A stretch of 64,000 nucleotides of DNA from Trametopsis cervina (taxonomy: Eukaryota > Basidiomycota > Agaricomycetes > Polyporales > Irpicaceae), in contig MU278370.1 in the NCBI GenBank assembly GCA_022385755.1, positions 71,247-135,246 of the forward strand. The letters are read 5' to 3'. The notes below the pieces were generated by a model. The model had not been told where the DNA came from, searched no databases, and saw only the letters and a list, made by a program, of their open reading frames with translations. Both the position numbers and the translations under genes were made by a program. Positions 40,980 through 52,748 of this stretch are shown here, one piece after another; within the stretch, counting starts at the first letter, position 1, and the number at the start of each line of letters is the position of its first letter.

Positions 40980-41930
40980 CGGTCGGAAGGGTTCCAGATC
41001 TAAGGACTAGTTGAGAGGTCTAGCTGGACTCGCGTAGAGTCTCACTAGCAGTCTTTACTTACTTAGAAGAATGAATATCAACATTGCGGTGGCACGCAGC
41101 TGCAGAAACCTATGTCCCGCACTTGAGAATCGATCCCCTAGTCGCGCCTACTAACGAGCTCAAGCGCAAGTCGTGAGTCAGACACGCATCAGCGCTGCCA
41201 CGGTTGTAACCCACTTTCATCTCAGGACCGCAAGAGCATGATACGGCTCTGGTCGGAGCGATTTTGAATAAGAATCAGCAATTTGAGTACAACGTGACTC
41301 GCGGCTTACCTCAAGACACACGGTGGTGGCAACCGTGATACCCTGCACAGCGTGAAATCAGTTCTCGTGACGCCGACAACCAGATACCTCTACGAAACGA
41401 GCAGTCGTGTGACAAATGTCGGCTGAAGAATAGTTGGACTTGAGGGGTTCGGGTTGGAGGAACTCGTACTCAATCAGTCAATCATGGAAGGACATTCAAT
41501 GCTAATATGATCCCGCAAACTCACGAAGGTGAGCTGCATTGATCAAGACATGCACCATCCTGATCACGAAGTTCTCCATTGATATTCCACGCTCATGAGA
41601 AAAGGCGTGGAAACAAGCTTGCAGTTCGGCGGCTCCCCTACCGATTTCGGAGCGTCGCCTACCATTCGCACCTCGCAAAAGCGAACGAGTATAAGAGGTT
41701 CTCAACCATGATAGTCTCTGTTGAGTAGCGAAGCAATGGTCAGGGATGTGCATCCGGAGAGGACTCTGTAAGTAATGACAGACCTCTAAAGCTGTCAATA
41801 AGCTCGGCTACTCCTCCACCTAGACATAACCAAACTGGACTCGGGCTTACTTGCCTGAGACCCTTCTATACAACGAGCTTCTATCCCGGTGCGTTAGTTC
41901 TGTCTCCGCTAGTAGCCAAGGTTCCATCTA
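40980..41930 (-). pseudogene. Decayed copy of the mitochondrial carrier gene
   Basis: Runs parallel to the intact carrier at 50453-52022. Shared blocks include TCTAGCTGGACTCGCGTAGA (3' end), CGTGTGACAAATG, AGAATCAGCA and the exon around 41230-41340 (ATGATACG, then GTGGTGGCAACCGT). Frames are broken by many indels and stops, and the region matching the 5' exons is not recognisable. One intron donor here is GTAAGC where the live gene has GCAAGT. It lies directly downstream of K1, so carrier and K gene were probably copied as one segment. Confidence 0.82.
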
Positions 41931-42002
41931 TTTCATTGTTTATCCCTGGTACACCTCCACGACGAACGACGGCATGCCCCAAACGAAAGTACTTCTGAGG
42001 GA

Positions 42003-44181
42003 TTAGACGATAGATATGAAAGGGAACATCTCCCTCGCCATTATAATCCGCTGCTTCTTGGGTTTCCCTACCGAGCTTGCCGCAGCAATAGAGTCCCAGT
42101 CATCCGGCTCTCCAAAATATTCCCACACCAGCTCCGGTTTTGGGCCCCCATCCACGATCTCGCCACACCTCAGGGCACGCCACATGCCAAAATAGTTCTG
42201 TAGCAAGTTAAGCTGCTCCAGCGACCAAGTTTGAGTTGTGGAGGCGAAATCAATGAGCACAGCGTGTTCGAGCTGTGTGGTAGGACTCTTGTGGACCAGA
42301 ACTTGACCCTCGTGCCAGTCTCGTTGACTCACATCTGCGGCGTCGAGAACGCGGGCCCCATGCCGACAACTTTGGATCTAGACGACACATAACCCCATAA
42401 GCCTGTTGATTTCTCGGCAAAAAAAAAATACGAACTAAAGCAACCTGTCTTTCATCGCTGAGAGAGCGGACGTGAGTAGAACCAAGATCGTATCCCTCGA
42501 TGTATTCCACAAGGAGACCGTACAAAGCCAAGCCATTCGGAAGCGTAAACTGAAGAGTCAAGATCAGCACACACACGCACACAGACACCGGTTACTCACC
42601 CGGTGTGCACCAAAAAACCAGGGCACGAGCGAGCCTTGCACCGGCCGCAACTTTTCATATGCAGCCGCCTCAGTAAGCACGTAGGTATCCGCTACAACGG
42701 CAGCATCGAAATATCGGGGGAGCGTCTCGGCGATCCTTTCGTCTTCTTCGAGTTCAGCGGGGTCGCACAGTTGTTGGAACCGGTCGTCGAACAGTTTTAA
42801 GCAAACACTGATCGGGTTTGCGATGTTATGACCGTCAATAGAGGTAAGTTGGCACTGGTAAACGGTGCAGATTCCACGTGGTGAACCCTCCGCAATGACA
42901 TTCTGCACTTTCAGCGTGAACGATCTACTCCTTATGAAGGCATCTTCAACACCTGCGGAAGCAAGAGGAGACACCCGCCGCACAGCTTCGATGTGCGCAA
43001 CAGTTTCGTCCGGCAGTTCAGAGTGATCGAAGGAGTAGAGTGGTTGAATACCGTCAGGAGTGTCAACAACATCGTGAGTTGCCGCAGGGATCACATCGTC
43101 GGGGTGTGCCACAACTTTCGCGTAATGCTGCTGAATGTGTGCGTGCCACCGAAAGAACTGCAACGCTCTCGCGCGATCTCGCACGAGGGTCGCGAAGTCG
43201 AAATCTGAATGACGGTGGTGCGTCGCGAAGACCTCTTCATCCGCGGTCAAAGGCTGGTTCGGATTTAGCGGAGGCCCATATGGCAGAATCAGGTCCTCGT
43301 CGACTTCTAGGTCTGGTTGAGGTTGTGCGATAAAAGGTGAGTCAGATGTGGCGCTCCAAGTGCACGCTGCCGCCAGTACACGAATAGCTAGCCCAGGCTG
43401 AGACGTGCTTACCCGTCCGAAAAGCGACTGGTCAGACATGCGACCTGATGGTAGGAACACAGAGATGTCTTCGAAGTTGGTTAGGATAACAGAAAACACA
43501 GTCGGGTCGTACTTCATTGCACTGGATACAGCGCATAGCATCTGCGGAGTGGGATTTCCGTCGTTGTCAAAGAGAGCATTCGGCTAAGGATGAAATTGAC
43601 ATGAGAGAGCGGTCTTTGACAGCGATGTACGTACCAACGCTATGACGACTGGAATGCGTCTCCACTGCAGTACGCCGGGCGCAATAAATGTGACTGCCTG
43701 AAAGGCTAATGCACGTTGAGTTGGGACGCCAACAGGATGGTAGCGAGACTTACGGGTTCCAAGGTCGACGTTGACGCACTCGACTGGCGTTTGAGGAAAA
43801 TCCGCCGAACGGAGCTCGTTAAACAAAGATACTACTGGTTGCAATACACCCTGCACGTAATCTCCTGGTTCAAACCTGCGAAACCCCTTGAGCTTGATGA
43901 CCTAACATAGAACATAGCACCCACGAGGCTAAACAAGTCTCATCTGCTGGCCAAGAGACGTGGCGTTTATGAACGGAGCGAAGCGCAGTTTGAAAACCTC
44001 GTAGTATCCTATAAAGTACCGTCAATCCACTGTTGACGTCGATCCTTTGCCACTCGATAGACGTCGCCACTGGGACCGGAATTACTTCAGTCGATGGAGT
44101 CGTCCATGGACGCGGGGAGGGAAGAGTGCCTGTGAAGACTTGGTCTGGATGCTTTTGCACCATAGAACGTGTAGACGACAT
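42003..44181 (-). CDS. K1: large protein with kinase-like C-terminal half
   Basis: Six-exon minus-strand gene, roughly 640 residues, start at 44181 (MSSTRSMVQKHPDQVF). The N-terminal half (PWTTPST, VSWPADETCLAS, GVLQPVVSLFNELR, QWRRIPVVIAL, SAMKYDPTVFSVILTNFED) is of a kind I do not recognise; its beta/alpha pattern could be a nuclease-like fold (speculative). The C-terminal half resembles a protein kinase fold: VCLKLFDDRF (Lys strand), LVPWFFGAH (hinge side), LLVEYIEG, RDWHEGQVLV at the catalytic loop position and VLIDFAST at the DFG position. The Asp residues of both loops are kept, but the catalytic-loop Asn is Gln, so activity is doubtful. Cytosolic or nuclear; no signal peptide. Confidence 0.78.
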
Positions 44182-44279
44182 CCTGGAGTGCTGAGAAGTG
44201 GAAGACCGAGAGTTCGCAACAAGGGTTACACTCACGTTCTGCCGGTTCCCCCCTGTTGTATGTCGCACGCCACATCAGG

Positions 44280-44530
44280 CGCCTATATAAGAAGAAACAC
44301 CATTAGGAAGCGTGAACTAAAGCTTTCGGATCAATATACGTACGACCCGTTTGCGCTGTTACACGCTCACCTTATGTGCGCCAAGAAAACCATTGCACGA
44401 GTGAACCTTGCACTAGCTGCAGTTTGTCAGCGCTGCCTCACTGAGAACATACGCATCCGCGAACAGAGCGTCGTCGAAGTATCGCGAGAGTGTCTCATTG
44501 GTCCCCTCGCGTTCTGTTATCGCCTCCGAG
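44280..44530 (-). pseudogene. K4: relic of the K family
   Basis: Matches the stretch around the end of the long exon of K1 (42535-42740): codons for YVL-E-AA, VQG and FLGAHK are visible on the minus strand, and the following splice donor is kept. Frameshifts and an in-frame stop interrupt it, and the N-terminal and C-terminal parts are missing. The sequence above it (44530-44830) matches the 5' flank of K2, so this is a deletion remnant of a former gene with its promoter. Confidence 0.8.
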
Positions 44531-44761
44531 TCCGTTGGTACGTTGGGATGCCACATCGCGCGCCTTTCTCTGAGGCTTCGAGCCCAACTTGTTGATGATG
44601 ACTCAGGGCAGGAGTTCCATATGCGGTATCATAGGAGGGATAGATCAAGGGTAATATCTCCTGTCGTAATTTGACCCTCCTGAGCCATGGGGGTATTCTG
44701 CTGCTGATGATCATGGTGTATGAAAAGTAAACGGGGGACAGCTGAAAGAATTGCGATATCC

Positions 44762-44796
44762 GTGCGCTCAAGCGCGCGGGAGTGGTCCGGGGTCCT
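44762..44796 (-). promoter_or_regulatory. GC-rich K-flank motif, copy 1
   Basis: Plus strand GTGCGCTCAAGCGCGCGGGA then GTGGTCCGGGGTCCT, about 230 bp above relic K4. Contains the inverted repeat GCGCT-CA-AGCGC. Also found at 47776, 49971 and 62068. Confidence 0.65.
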
Positions 44797-45094
44797 TGCA
44801 ATCCACCGGGTTGCATTTCTCACCATGATATTGTGAACAGGCTATTTTACATAGAATCTCGTTTGTTCCGAGGACATAACGGCTACTATTTTTGTTCAGG
44901 GCAGATTTGGGTCACAGTGTAAGTGTAAGTAGTATGCCTGTACGAAGGTCTGTCTATGACCCACAGTTGTAGGCTTCCATCCCAGTGAATTATTCATCTC
45001 CCCTGTCGTAAGCGTTCATTGTGCTCACTGACTGTTGATGCCATACTCTGGCGGTGAGCGATGGTATTCATATAATAGAAGAAATTCTGGGGGA

Positions 45095-47435
45095 TTAGAC
45101 TACAGACATGAAAGCAAACATATCCCTCGCCCTTATCTCCCGCTCTACTTCATGATTTGCGCCTATCCAGTCCACCGCAGTTGTACTGTCCCAATCATCC
45201 GGCTCTGCAAAATGCTCCCACACGAGCTCCGGCTTCAGTCCACCATCTGCGGGTTTACCAGGATCCAGGGCGCGCCACATGTCAAAATAGTTCTGCAGTA
45301 AGTTCAGCTGCTCCAGCGACCATGTCTGAGTTGTCGATGCGAAGCCGACCAGCACAGCGTGGTCGAGTTGCGTGGTAGGATTATGGTAGACTAAGACTTG
45401 ATCCTCGTGCCAGTCTAGTTGTCTGATATCCGCTACGTCAAGAGCGCGCACGCAGTGTCGACAGCTCTTAATCTGTGCGGAACACAAACACAAATACGTC
45501 AGCATGCTGGCTGCGAAATATGTGAACATCGTGTATAAGACACGCACTATGTCAATCTGTCGCTCATCACTAAGAGTGCGGGTGTAGGTGGAAGCGAGCG
45601 TGTGTCCCTCGATGTATTCCATGATGAGGCCGTACAAGAACAAGCCATTCGGGAGTGTAAACTAAAGAGTCAGGATCAGTACATGCATACACTCCACGCA
45701 TGTTCTATACGTTGGCAGTGACTAACCTTATGTGCACCAAAAAACCAGGGCACGAGCGAGCCTTGCACAGGTCGCAGCTTGTCATACGCGGCCACCTCGT
45801 TGAGCACTTCCGTGTCTGCCAATACAACGGCGTCAAAATAACGATGAAGTGGTGGGTCAACTCTTCCGTCCCCTTCACGGTCGGCGGGGTAATGCAGCTC
45901 TTGGACTTGAGCGTCGAAATATATAGGGAGTGGCTTTTTCATGCTTTCGTCCTCTTCGGGGTCGTGGTCGTCGTACAGCTGTTGGAACCGGTCGTCGAAG
46001 AGTTTCAAGCAAACACTGACAGGGCTTGCCATCTCACAAGCGTCGATGGACGTGAGCTGACACCGGTAAACGGTGCAGATGCCTCGCGGTGAGCCCTCCG
46101 CAATGATGCTTTGTACCTTGAGTGTGAACGACTTGCTCTTGGCGAGTACACCGTCAACACCTGCGGACGCAAGCGGCGAGACACGTCGCGTAGCTTCAAT
46201 ATGCGCAACCGTCTCATCCGGCAAGTCGGAGTGGTCGAAGGGGTAGAGAGGCTGTAGATCACCAGGTATGGTAACGATGTCGTGCGTAGCTGCAGTGATC
46301 ACGTCGCCAGGGTGCGCTACGACCTTGGAAAGGTGCTCTCGATTGTGTGCATTCCACCGAAAGAATTGCAGAGCCCTCTCAGGATCCCTTACCAGTGTCG
46401 GAAAGTCGAAGTCAGAGTGGCGGTGGTGTGTGGCAAATATTTCTTCGTCAGGCGTCAATGGTTGGTTCGGGTCTATCGGAGGCCCACAAGGCAGAACCAG
46501 ATCCGGGTCGGCTTCGAGATCAAGTTGAGGCTGATCAATAAAAGGCTCGTCGCATACGGCCTTCCAAGTGCACGCTGCTGCAAGCACGCGAATGGCTAAC
46601 CCAGGCTGAGGTGTGTGTACCCGTCCGTAAAGCGACGGTTTAGATGTGTCTCTTGAGGGCAGAAATACAGCGATGTCTTGGAAATTGGTCACGATGACAG
46701 AAAATACGCTGGGGTCATACTGCATCGCACTGGCTACAGCGAATAATGCTTGAGGGTTCGGATTTCCGTCCTTGTCGAATAGAGCATCCGGCTATGGAAG
46801 ACATCAGCATGAAAAAGGGTCTCTAAGTGGAATGTATACACATACCAAGGCGACTACGATCGGTATCCGTTCCCACTGAGGCAAATGCGGTGCTTTGTAT
46901 GTCACCGCATAAAGAGCTATAGTATGCTGCTGAGTTATGATCCTGAAAACATCGTAGTATGAGACTCACAACTTCCGAGGTCGATGTCAACACACTCAAC
47001 CGGTACCTGGGAAATATTCGGTGAACGCAACTCGTTGAACAGCGATACCACCGGGTGTAGCACACTCCGCAGGTATTCTCCTGGCTTAAGACTGCAGAGC
47101 CAGTTCAACCTGACTGTCCAAAATATCACATACTGCACGTACGAGGCTAGATACGATTCATCTGCTGGCCAAGAGACTTTGCGTTTGTGAACGGCACGAA
47201 GGGTAGTTTGGAAAACTAGTAGTATTCTATGAAGCCGCGAAAGTTCACTGTCGAATCTTCGCCACTCGACAGACGTCGCCAATGGGGTAGGAATTGCTGC
47301 GGCTGACGGCGTTGTCCATGGAAGTGGGGCGGGAAGAGAGCCTCTGAACACTTGGTCTGGACAATTCCGTACCGTAGCAAGCGCGGACGATGTTCTGCAG
47401 AGGCTAACTGATATAAACTTCAGTGTTCGAAACAT
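45095..47435 (-). CDS. K2: K-family protein, probable pseudokinase
   Basis: Paralogue of K1 with the same exon plan. The conserved ATG of K1 and K3 is ACA here (about 47389), so the only in-frame start is an upstream ATG at 47435, giving MFRTLKFISVSLCRTSSALA. Core landmarks: PLPWTTPS, VSWPADESYLAS, SVLHPVVSLFNELR, QWERIPIVVAL, SAM/MQYDPSVFSVIVTNFQD. In the kinase-like half VCLKLFDDRF, LVPWFFGAH and LDWHEDQVLV are present, but the DFG-position Asp is Gly (VLVGFAST), so phosphotransfer is unlikely. A tandem duplication of about 28 residues is visible (PLPIYFDA and PLHRYFDA). Otherwise no stops. Confidence 0.72.
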
Positions 47436-48009
47436 GAGTAGCCTGATGTTCTGCTATTGCCTCCGAGCCTGCTGTATGCACGTCGAGCGTCTTCCTGAGA
47501 GGCTCCGAGCTCAGCCTGCTGATGACTCTGAGTCAGGGCAAAAGTTCCACTTACGGTTCATGGGAATGATGAATCTAGTTCTAGGCTCGCAAGGGTCCTA
47601 CATAGCAGCGAGGTACATCTTTTGCGTGCATTGGCGAGAATCTCGGACCAGTCCTACGGGTTACATCCAGTGTAGGTTTGAGCTTTCTGAGCAAGAGGAA
47701 TGACATGCGGTCTGGTGCTGAACATAGTGTACTGAGAGCGGATGGAAGTCTGAAAGAATTGCAGAGTCCGTCGTGATGCGCTCAAGCGCGCGGGAGTGGT
47801 TCGGGGTCCTTCGACTGTCAAACCAGTGTGACGTATATATAGCAGTTCTAGAATACAAACGATATTACAACAGCTCCAGTACACTACAAATGGGGGCGAT
47901 ACGACAGCCGAACAAATACACGGCGCAAACGAAGGACGAGCTCGAGTCTATGAGAACAGCAGTAATAACAATATATAAGAAAACACAAGAACACGCATGA
48001 CCAGGGCGC
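47436..48009. other. 5' flank of K2
   Basis: Related to the flank above relic K4 (shared blocks such as GCCTCCGAG and TGAAAGAATTGC). Holds K-flank motif copy 2 at 47776-47813. No gene. Confidence 0.5.
47776..47813 (-). promoter_or_regulatory. GC-rich K-flank motif, copy 2
   Basis: ATGCGCTCAAGCGCGCGGGA then GTGGTTCGGGGTCCTT, about 340 bp upstream of the K2 start. One substitution (C to T) from copy 1 in the GGTCCGG part. Confidence 0.65.
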
Positions 48010-49374
48010 TCACGGTAGCATGGACATCGCCGTCTTGACCGAGTCGGGACGGAAGCGCAGCATCTTTATCAATATATAGCAGAGCACGAGCAATGCCCAG
48101 TCTGCGGTGAAGAGGATGACAGGCTTGATGACTCCGTGGAACGCATAGCCGACCAGGCTGGAAGATGAGCTCTGGGTCGGTACGGCGGTTGAGGAGTGAG
48201 TGGGGAAGATGAGTTCTCGAAGCCCGGAGTAGCTGGGGACCATCGACGATACACCTTGATACAACGATGAGACGCGTCCAACCAAGGTGTTGTCGACCGA
48301 TCGAGGAGGATCGGCAGCGGGAGCCGTCTGAATCGTCGAGTTGTGGACTTGCTCCAATGCTGTGATTCAACAATCAATAAGTGCAAGGAAGCAGAAGACG
48401 CCGCAGATGCGTACTATCAGGTTTAGAGGACCCGGCCTCTTTGGCGTGCAGCTCCTCAGCGTACTGCTCCTGTTCGCGGGGAATCATCACTTCAACAGAT
48501 GTTTCTGTCGAGAGACGGACGTGACGCTCGGCAGAGGGCCAGACTGTGACGGTGTCTGGAGTGCTGTCCGTTATATGCGCCGGTGGGGATTCTGCGGGCC
48601 CACTACTACTGTCGGCAGTGCTAATGATGCCGGGAAATGAGTACGGGTAAAATAATTCGGTGGGGGAAGGCTTACCTAGGGATCGTGCTTTCAGTTGGGA
48701 ACGCCACGTTCACCCCAGAGTCTGAAATGGGGTTGGGTATGTTCGCGGATACTGATGGTTCGATGATCTCGGAAAGAGGGGGAGTAATTAACCCGCGATC
48801 CGTCGCTGCTTCAGGTGTTGTAACTCCAGGTGGTGTTGCAGAGCTACCAGGCTCACTAAGACGGGGGATAAGCAGGACTGTTATACTCATTCCAGACACA
48901 GTCCTTACTTGAGTGCAGCACCAAGAGCAACAGGCTCCTCGGTTTGCATGGGTGGTGAGGAAGAGAGGTCGTACGGGATAAACGCAGAGCTTGGGAGGAC
49001 GGTGGTTCCCTTCACACTTGGGGGCTTTGAGCTCGCGGAGGCGGAGCTCTTTGTTACGCTATGAGAGTCTGAAAAGGTTGTATCTAGTGCATAGAAGGCC
49101 CGTCAAGAGCTGCGCTATCCACATAAAACGTGCCGTACACACCTCGGGAACCGTGCCGGGATTCGTGCTCACGGTCATGATGGCTGAACTTCTCGAAGAA
49201 GTGTCCGATAGCCTCTCTGACCCGCGAGCTCTCTCGTCTCAGCAGCTGACCCCTCCGTGACTTGGACGGTGTGAGTGAGGGTGTTGTCTGTGGAGTGTCT
49301 GAAGATTCTGAGGTTTGTGAACGCTGGGCCTGCCCAGACTGACGTCGGAAAGAGTGCCTGCTGCGGGTGGACAT
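48010..49374 (-). CDS. Ser/Thr/Pro-rich hypothetical protein with C-terminal membrane segment
   Basis: Five-exon minus-strand gene, about 350-360 residues. It starts MSTRSRHSFRRQSGQAQ (basic, Ser-rich), followed by a short helical part (RVREAIGHFFEKFSHHDRE). Middle exons are Ser/Thr/Pro-rich and look disordered. The final exon ends with VGYAFHGVIKPVILFTADWA and LLVLCYILIKML, a single strong hydrophobic segment about 20 residues before the end (RFRPDSVKTAMSMLP). No signal peptide, so it is probably tail-anchored in the ER, mitochondria or another membrane with a cytosolic N-terminus. Family not recognised. Splice sites are regular and keep the frame. Confidence 0.7.
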
Positions 49375-50452
49375 GGTGGAAGATTGGAAGATAGAATAAA
49401 GTGAGAGGGATGTAGAGAGGAGGAAAGAAGAGCTGTGGCTTACCTGACGGGATTAGCGTGTCTATATAGCCTTGCAGGAGGAATGGAGGCGTTGCTGCAT
49501 GCATCGTGTCCAAGGCGCGTCTCGGTTAGTCAATCCACTGTCATCGACCAGGCGCCCGGTGATATCCTCGAACAATCCTCGAACACGTGGATCCAATCAT
49601 CTCCGCCTTGCACAGAGGCAGTTCAGTGTTTATCCTCCTCCACGCCGAAGCAGCCTGGTAAGTACGTCGCATCAAACGTGTTCAGCGGATGCTTGGCCTC
49701 ACGTTCGGGGAATAATACATCCTCAGCTCGTAATGTTCCGCCACAGCAACTGGTCTTGCCACTCTTAGGCAACCCATGCGTGAAGCCTCAAGTGTGTTGT
49801 TAGCAGAAGTGGCAAGTCGGAGGAGCAAGAGATGGTAGACGAGCGCCCTGGACCCCTTATGCGCCTTATATTTCCATGAATATTTTGCTGCCACTGAGCG
49901 GGAGAAATCTTGTGCCATCTGTTGCTCATCAGGGTGTGTGAAGAGGAAATTGAAGAGTCGCACAGGCAGACATGCGCTCAAGCGCGCGGGAGTGGTCCGG
50001 GGTCCTCACATCACCCGGCATACCACTCTAGCCACGCTGAAAACAGAGGAAACGAGGCTTACTTTCGCCACAATTACTGATGTATCCATGTTCTGCATGC
50101 TGGTCAAAAGATACGTGATCTCAGAATAAGTCAATATACCGGCAAAATTTGCCGCTGGTGGATGCGCTCGAACCACGCAAGTTTGTTTTGCTCCTCATGG
50201 GGTATAGGAATCGTGTTCCAGGTCATGGCTGAGCCACAGGCGAGAACACCAGATATTGTGATATGAGGTATGTATAACACTATCAAAACACGGAAGAGTA
50301 CAACAAATTGTACATGCAATCATACATACTGAAACGACAGTCATCGTCAGCAAATGGTACAAACAGAAATCATGGCAATGAAAATACATAAGAAAGCAAT
50401 GCAATATGCGGTTGCGAATGAGGGTTCCAGATCGATAGACGAGACAAGAAGT
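49375..50452. other. 1.1-kb intergenic region
   Basis: No supported gene. Contains K-flank motif copy 3 (49971-50006) without an adjacent K gene. Its right end is the 3' flank of the carrier, duplicated at about 40900. Confidence 0.45.
49971..50006 (-). promoter_or_regulatory. GC-rich K-flank motif, solo copy 3
   Basis: CATGCGCTCAAGCGCGCGGG then AGTGGTCCGGGGTCCT. No K coding sequence follows, so it is either a leftover flank or an element that spreads by itself. Confidence 0.6.
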
Positions 50453-52022
50453 CTAGCTGGACTCGCGTAGAGCTCTAGTATAATCGACCAGGTTCTTCAG
50501 TTGCTCGAACGTGATGAAGATGAGCATCGTCGTTGGCTGTAATCGCATCCAGGCGGGGACCCATCCCTTAAACATGAACATAGATCCTTCCGTACGGAGG
50601 GAGCGCCGAATGAGTTCCATGGTGCTCTAACACATGCCAGTCACGGTCAACACATATCATCAGCGCTACAGAAATTTTGACTTACTTTGCCTTCAGCTCC
50701 GGAAGCAGACATGATACGACTCTGTATGGAAACGTTTCGGAATAAGAATCAGGATATAAGCAATAACCAGAGACTTGCCTTCAAGACATCTGCAGGCGAA
50801 CACACAGTGGTGGCAACCGTACCCTGTAAAGCATGGGATTAGCCCCGTGGCATGTGAAAAAGAGGACGGACACGCACCGCCGCGAAACTGGCGGTCGTGT
50901 GACAAATGATGTTGTCTTCAAAATAGCTAGTCTTGAGGAGCTCCGCTTTGAAGAAATCATACCTAACCAGACAATCATGAGAATTCGTTCAACGCTGAAT
51001 GCGTTCCGAAAACTCACGATGCTAGCTGACTTGCATTCATCAAGACCGCACGGACGACGTTCGGGCCGACTCCTCGCATCAATGAGGATGTCCCTTCTTC
51101 GCGCACCATCTAAGTCACAGAATCATGTCAGCACCCGTGAGATGTTTGTTGACACTCTACGTACACGGAAGAGAGCGTCGAAACAGTGCTTGTAATTCAA
51201 TCGCTTCTCTATTGGTTTCGCGGCGTCGCCTTGCATTCGAACCTGTATCACGTTAGCACGAGCAAACGATGACATCAACAGTTATGTTCCCTACCATGAC
51301 GATTTCTAGTCGAAGTGCAATCAGTTATGTGTTATCTGGAGAGAAATCTGTGGGAATGACATACCTCCCGGATTCCCAATGATTCCGGCTATGCCACCGG
51401 CTAAACATAGCTGTTTAACCAAGAGGGACCTGGGCTTAATTGTCTAAAACTCACCCATACTGCCCGCGGCCGCGAGCTTCCATGCTGGTGCATTAGGCCC
51501 ATTAGCCCCAACGATCTTCTTTGATTCGTCGTATGCCCAAAATCGACAAACCGAGTAGCTCATTTGACGCATCCATGTTCCGGATATACCATCAAACAAA
51601 CCACGATAGCCTAAAGTCCGATCGGTCAGTATATTTGAAGGATCCAGACGTCATAGTGCTGAATCTATAGACACCTACCTCCGGTTGCTATCGTCTTCTT
51701 CAGCGAGGCAATCATCCTCTTGTCTTCGGTCGCTTGGAGGCGAACCTTGGTCAGATCAAGCGGGCTGCAAGGGCGTGCGACATGGCCATTAGTCCAGCCC
51801 TTTGTATCGCGCGCCCATCAGATACGTACTGTGTTATCGAAGCAGCGATAGTCGCCGCCACCCCTTTCGCAAGTTGAGACACAGCACAATGCGTAATCGC
51901 AGAGACATCTATTACTCACCTCCTAACCAGAACGGGTACGGTTTCTTCTTGGGAGCGAGGGGCTTCGCCACCTGGGCGGGTGCCTCATCTTTGATTATCG
52001 TTTGGGAGGCAGAGGAGGACAT
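50453..52022 (-). CDS. DIC1: Mitochondrial carrier, dicarboxylate-carrier-like
   Basis: Minus-strand gene with many short exons, about 300 residues, start at 52022 (MSSSASQTIIKDEAPAQ). The three carrier signatures appear in order: PLDLTKVRLQ, then NPGEIVMVRMQGD, then CSPADVLKSRIM. The last part, FMFKGWVPAWMRLQPTTMLI then FEQLKNLVD, is typical of the dicarboxylate/oxaloacetate carrier branch. It exchanges small carboxylates across the inner mitochondrial membrane in that family; the exact substrate is inferred. Two oddities: an 11-nt exon (51295-51305) inside the second signature, and a GC-AG intron (50722-50778) inside the third. A degraded copy lies at about 41-42 kb. Confidence 0.9.
51295..51305 (-). 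other. 11-nt micro-exon in the carrier gene
   Basis: Minus strand AAATCGTCATG between CTTCGACTAG and GTAGGGAAC. It completes Glu and adds Ile-Val-Met of GEIVMVRMQ. Skipping it would shift the frame. It is supported by the continuity of the carrier signature on both sides. Confidence 0.75.
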
Positions 52023-52748
52023 GGTGTATGAGACCGCGCTTAGGGGAGCTGGGCACCTATTCAATACTGGTAGAACCCGTTGGAGAGTTCGGTGGAGAAT
52101 TGGGTGAAGCAAGCGTTCCCGGGTCGTAGTCAGGAGACAAGGGTTGGATGCTCAGCTTTATCGCAGTATCGAGAGAGCAGCTGGGAGACCGGTTTGAACC
52201 GAGTGCACTCCAAGGAATGCAGAAGGAAGGCCGCAGCCGGAAGGCCTGGAGGGAATATGCGAAGGCGGTCTTACCTCATGACATGGGCACACTATCCCAG
52301 GCTATCCCATTCAGGAGGTCGGCTGACCTACAGCTGCTAGGGGATCTGCCTACTTCCCCAATAGAGCGAAACAACCGGATGCATTTATAGAGCGTTCAAT
52401 CATTCGTATTAACAAGAATACAGTTTCCGTGGGCATATTATCTCGTATAGGAGCCCAGCCGACCCGGGACGGCTCGAATCCGCACAGATAGCAATCGCGG
52501 CACGTAGGCTAAGATCGGTGGTCGGCCGAACGAGCTCAGAATTAAGCTGGAGGAGACTAGCGAGGGAAGCTCTTGACTGCTCGAGAAAGGTTGTGATGGT
52601 GAAGAAGAAAGCACCGACCGTCGTCGTGGTCGCGGTAACAGTCGGGTCACAAGCAGCTTGTCACGGCGCGTCTGTTGTCACACCAGCACAACAGAATGGT
52701 CGTGTAAAGCAGAAAGTAACATTATTAAAGCAGTGCAGTAGGTTATGG
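52023..52748. other. Intergenic region
   Basis: About 730 bp between the carrier start and the RPP1 stop (both minus). Short frames only, nothing recognised. Confidence 0.4.

Noticed and set aside
42003..44181. K family as FunK1 kinases
   Set aside because: The catalytic-loop and flanking motifs differ from the FunK1 pattern I know; left unassigned.
49435..49981. Frames of about 100-120 codons on both strands
   Set aside because: No domain-like pattern or splice continuity; they lie in a repeat-bearing intergenic region.
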